The notes under the pieces: generated by a model | What the model was told of the DNA's origin: nothing | Databases searched by the model: none | The model's input: the letters and a program-made list of their open reading frames with translations, nothing else | Program-made: the position numbers and the translations under genes | Shown: piece after piece, positions 62,095 through 64,000 of the stretch | How the letters are laid out: every line of letters starts with the position of its first letter | Numbering within the stretch: the first letter of the stretch is position 1 | Assembly (NCBI GenBank): GCA_020248985.1 | Contig: JADCGL010000039.1 | Coordinates: 1-64,000 of the forward strand | Source of the DNA: Telmatospirillum sp. | GTDB lineage: Bacteria > Pseudomonadota > Alphaproteobacteria > CACIAM-22H2 | Reading direction: 5' to 3' | DNA: 64,000 nucleotides

Positions 62095-62469
62095 ATGGAC
62101 GCACATGCGGCATTGCTGCGCGAATATCTGCCGATTCTCATGTTCTTGGGATTGGCCATTGTCTTGTCGATTTTAATGGTCGCCGCGTCACTGATCATCG
62201 CGCGCCAGAAACCGGATACTGAAAAATTGTCCGCATACGAATGCGGCTTCGAAGCCTTCGACGATGCACGCCGCAAGTTCGACGTGCGCTTCTACCTCGT
62301 CGCGATCCTGTTCATCATTTTCGACCTCGAAGTCGCGTTCCTGTTCCCGTGGGCGGTATCCCTGGGCGAGATCGGCATGTTCGGATTCTGGTCGATGGTC
62401 GCCTTCCTGGGCGTACTGACGATCGGCTTTGTGTACGAGTGGAAAAAGGGAGCTCTCGAATGGGAGTGA
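62095..62469 (+). CDS. nuoA: NADH-quinone oxidoreductase subunit A
   Basis: A 124-residue, three-helix membrane subunit of complex [21 protein letters not shown] is the conserved quinone-site loop, and [12 protein letters not shown] follows. It begins the nuo operon; the end overlaps nuoB by 10 bp. Confidence 0.97.
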   Translation: MDAHAALLREYLPILMFLGLAIVLSILMVAASLIIARQKPDTEKLSAYECGFEAFDDARRKFDVRFYLVAILFIIFDLEVAFLFPWAVSLGEIGMFGFWSMVAFLGVLTIGFVYEWKKGALEWE

Positions 62470-63005
62470 TCGAAGCGCATGGTGCGGGGCCCCTGCCGCC
62501 CGGCCCTGCGCAAGATGCGCTGTTGAAGGCAGCCGTCGATGACATCCAGGAAAAAGGTTTTGTCGTGGCGCAGCTCGACAAACTCGTCGGCTGGGCGCGC
62601 ACCGGCTCGCTGTGGCCGATGACCTTCGGGCTCGCTTGCTGTGCGGTCGAAATGATGCACACGGCCGCAAGCCGTTACGATCTTGACCGTTTCGGCATGG
62701 TCTTCCGCCCGAGCCCGCGCCAGTCCGACGTTATGATCGTGGCCGGCACGCTCACCAATAAAATGGCGCCCGCTTTGCGCAAGGTCTACGACCAGATGGC
62801 GGAGCCTCGCTGGGTGCTGTCGATGGGCAGCTGCGCCAATGGCGGCGGCTACTACCATTACAGCTACTCGGTTGTGCGCGGCTGCGACCGCATCGTGCCG
62901 GTCGATATCTATGTGCCGGGCTGCCCGCCGACGGCCGAAGCCCTGCTCTACGGAATCATCCAACTGCAGAAGAAGATCAAGCGCACCACCACGATCCTGC
63001 GCTGA
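62460..63005 (+). CDS. nuoB: NADH-quinone oxidoreductase subunit B
   Basis: A 181-residue subunit carrying cluster N2. Cysteines are in [24 protein letters not shown] and [14 protein letters not shown]. The variable N-terminus runs to about residue 40. The ATG at 62460 lies inside the end of nuoA, so translation is coupled. Confidence 0.97.
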   Translation: MGVIEAHGAGPLPPGPAQDALLKAAVDDIQEKGFVVAQLDKLVGWARTGSLWPMTFGLACCAVEMMHTAASRYDLDRFGMVFRPSPRQSDVMIVAGTLTNKMAPALRKVYDQMAEPRWVLSMGSCANGGGYYHYSYSVVRGCDRIVPVDIYVPGCPPTAEALLYGIIQLQKKIKRTTTILR

Positions 63006-63025
63006 AGGGACAGACGGTTCGCAAC

Positions 63026-63709
63026 ATGGCTGCGTATCTCGATCCATCGCTCGCCGCCCTTGGCGACAAGATCAAAGCCGATCTCGGCGCCGACATTTTG
63101 GCGGTCGAAATCGAAAAGGGCGAATTGTGCGCGACCGTGGCGCGCGCATCGATCCTGCCCGTGCTCGCCTATCTGCGCGACGCTGCGGACTGCAAATTCG
63201 CCGCCCTCATGGATCTGTGCGGCGTCGATTGGCCCGAGCGCATCGAGCGTTTCGACGTTGTCTACAATCTCCTGTCGATGCGCCACAACCGGCGTATCCG
63301 CGTGAAGATCAGCACCGACGAAAACACGCCGGTCGAATCGGCCGTGGGTCTGTTCCCGTCGGCCGGCTGGTTCGAGCGCGAAGCCTGGGACCTTTACGGC
63401 ATCTATTTCGCCAACCATCCCGATCTGCGCCGCCTGCTCACCGATTATGGTTTCGAAGGCCATCCGCTGCGCAAAGATTTTCCGTTAACGGGCTATGTGG
63501 AAGTGCGCTACGACGCGGCCGAGCAGCGCGTGGTCTACGAGCCCGTGAAGCTCACGCAGGATTTCCGCTCGTTCGATTTCCTGTCGCCGTGGGAAGGTCT
63601 CGGTCTGGCGCAGCTCGGCAAATTGCCGGGCGACGAAAAAGCGGCCGCACCTGCTGCATCCGCACCGGCGCCCGCCGCTCCGGCCCCCGCAGCTCCGGCA
63701 AAGGCATAG
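63026..63709 (+). CDS. nuoC: NADH-quinone oxidoreductase subunit C
   Basis: A 227-residue subunit of the peripheral arm. [20 protein letters not shown] and [19 protein letters not shown] are the conserved regions. The last 25 residues are an Ala/Pro-rich, probably flexible tail. nuoC and nuoD are separate genes here (5-bp gap), not fused. Confidence 0.96.
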   Translation: MAAYLDPSLAALGDKIKADLGADILAVEIEKGELCATVARASILPVLAYLRDAADCKFAALMDLCGVDWPERIERFDVVYNLLSMRHNRRIRVKISTDENTPVESAVGLFPSAGWFEREAWDLYGIYFANHPDLRRLLTDYGFEGHPLRKDFPLTGYVEVRYDAAEQRVVYEPVKLTQDFRSFDFLSPWEGLGLAQLGKLPGDEKAAAPAASAPAPAAPAPAAPAKA

Positions 63710-63714
63710 ACGCC

Positions 63715-64000
63715 ATGGCTGAACCCATACTTGCCGCACCTGCCGGCGAACAGACGCCCGGCCAAGTTCGTATCAAGAACTATTCGCTGAATTTCGGGCC
63801 GCAGCATCCGGCCGCACACGGCGTGCTGCGCCTCGTGCTCGAGCTCGATGGCGAAGTGATCGAGCGCGCCGATCCGCATATCGGGCTCTTGCATCGCGGC
63901 ACCGAGAAGCTGATCGAGTACAAGACGTACCTGCAGGCCGTGCCCTATTTCGACCGGCTCGACTACGTGTCGCCGATGAACCAGGAGCATGCCTACGCGC
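63715..64000 (+). CDS. nuoD: NADH-quinone oxidoreductase subunit D (5' part)
   Basis: The frame from the ATG at 63715 is open to the window edge, 95 codons. It contains [38 protein letters not shown] and [15 protein letters not shown], unmistakable for the 49-kDa subunit of complex I that forms the quinone pocket with NuoB. The remainder lies beyond the window. Confidence 0.95.
   Translation, partial: MAEPILAAPAGEQTPGQVRIKNYSLNFGPQHPAAHGVLRLVLELDGEVIERADPHIGLLHRGTEKLIEYKTYLQAVPYFDRLDYVSPMNQEHAYA

Overview
The window reads as chromosomal backbone of a high-GC alphaproteobacterium. Evidence: the block tig-clpP-clpX-lon-hup leading through tRNA genes into nuoABCD, a bactofilin next to an M23 peptidase, LivKHMGF and Pot-type transporters, short alphaproteobacterial-type flagellins and a membrane-bound PuuD-type urate oxidase. 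A Rhodospirillales-like lineage is my inference; there is no rRNA to confirm it. I see no insertion sequence, prophage, integrase or CRISPR array.

Layout. 0.2-9.4 kb: an MFS transporter faces a minus-strand run of eight genes (allophanate hydrolase, amidase, PuuE-type allantoinase, MarC protein, gamma-glutamyltransferase, Nudix hydrolase, RutB-like cysteine hydrolase, cupin). 9.6-13.3 kb: polyamine-type ABC transporter. 13.5-15.3 kb: M23 peptidase with bactofilin. 16.1-21.1 kb: urease operon ureDABCEFG, overlapped tail-to-tail by ureidoglycolate lyase, then an AllC-type amidohydrolase. 22.9-27.2 kb: LysR with an AhpD-like and a flavin-binding protein, a soluble histidine kinase and an orphan SsuB-like ATPase. 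27.4-28.7 kb: hydroxyisourate hydrolase and PuuD. 28.7-33 kb: phoX behind a Pho box, folE, a Sel1-repeat protein, an enoyl-CoA hydratase and a 39-codon peptide gene with a perfect Shine-Dalgarno. 33.4-44.5 kb: a minus-strand unit for uptake and CoA-dependent breakdown of what is probably an aromatic acid (SDR, MarR, enoyl-CoA hydratase, acyl-CoA dehydrogenase, OYE-type oxidoreductase, aryl-CoA ligase, LivKHMGF). 44.5-51 kb: PQQ-type sugar dehydrogenase, double-PAS chemoreceptor, PAS protein, receiver-HPt protein and hybrid kinase. 51.3-53.3 kb: two near-identical flagellins. 53.6-64 kb: tRNA-Leu, proteostasis genes, HU, tRNA-Val, mtnA, tRNA-Asp and the start of the nuo operon.

Two systems stand out. 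Purine nitrogen salvage is almost complete but spread over three blocks: urate oxidation (PuuD), hydroxyisourate hydrolysis, allantoin to allantoate (PuuE), allantoate breakdown (AllC-like), ureidoglycolate to glyoxylate plus urea (AllA), and urea to ammonia (urease). OHCU decarboxylase and urea carboxylase are not present here. The aromatic-type CoA cluster has an AT-rich operator in front of its first gene, and its core (ATATTTTA, four bases, TAAARTAT) recurs as a perfect palindrome in front of the chemoreceptor about 1.3 kb away. This suggests that one regulator, plausibly the cluster's MarR protein, links catabolism, uptake and chemotaxis.
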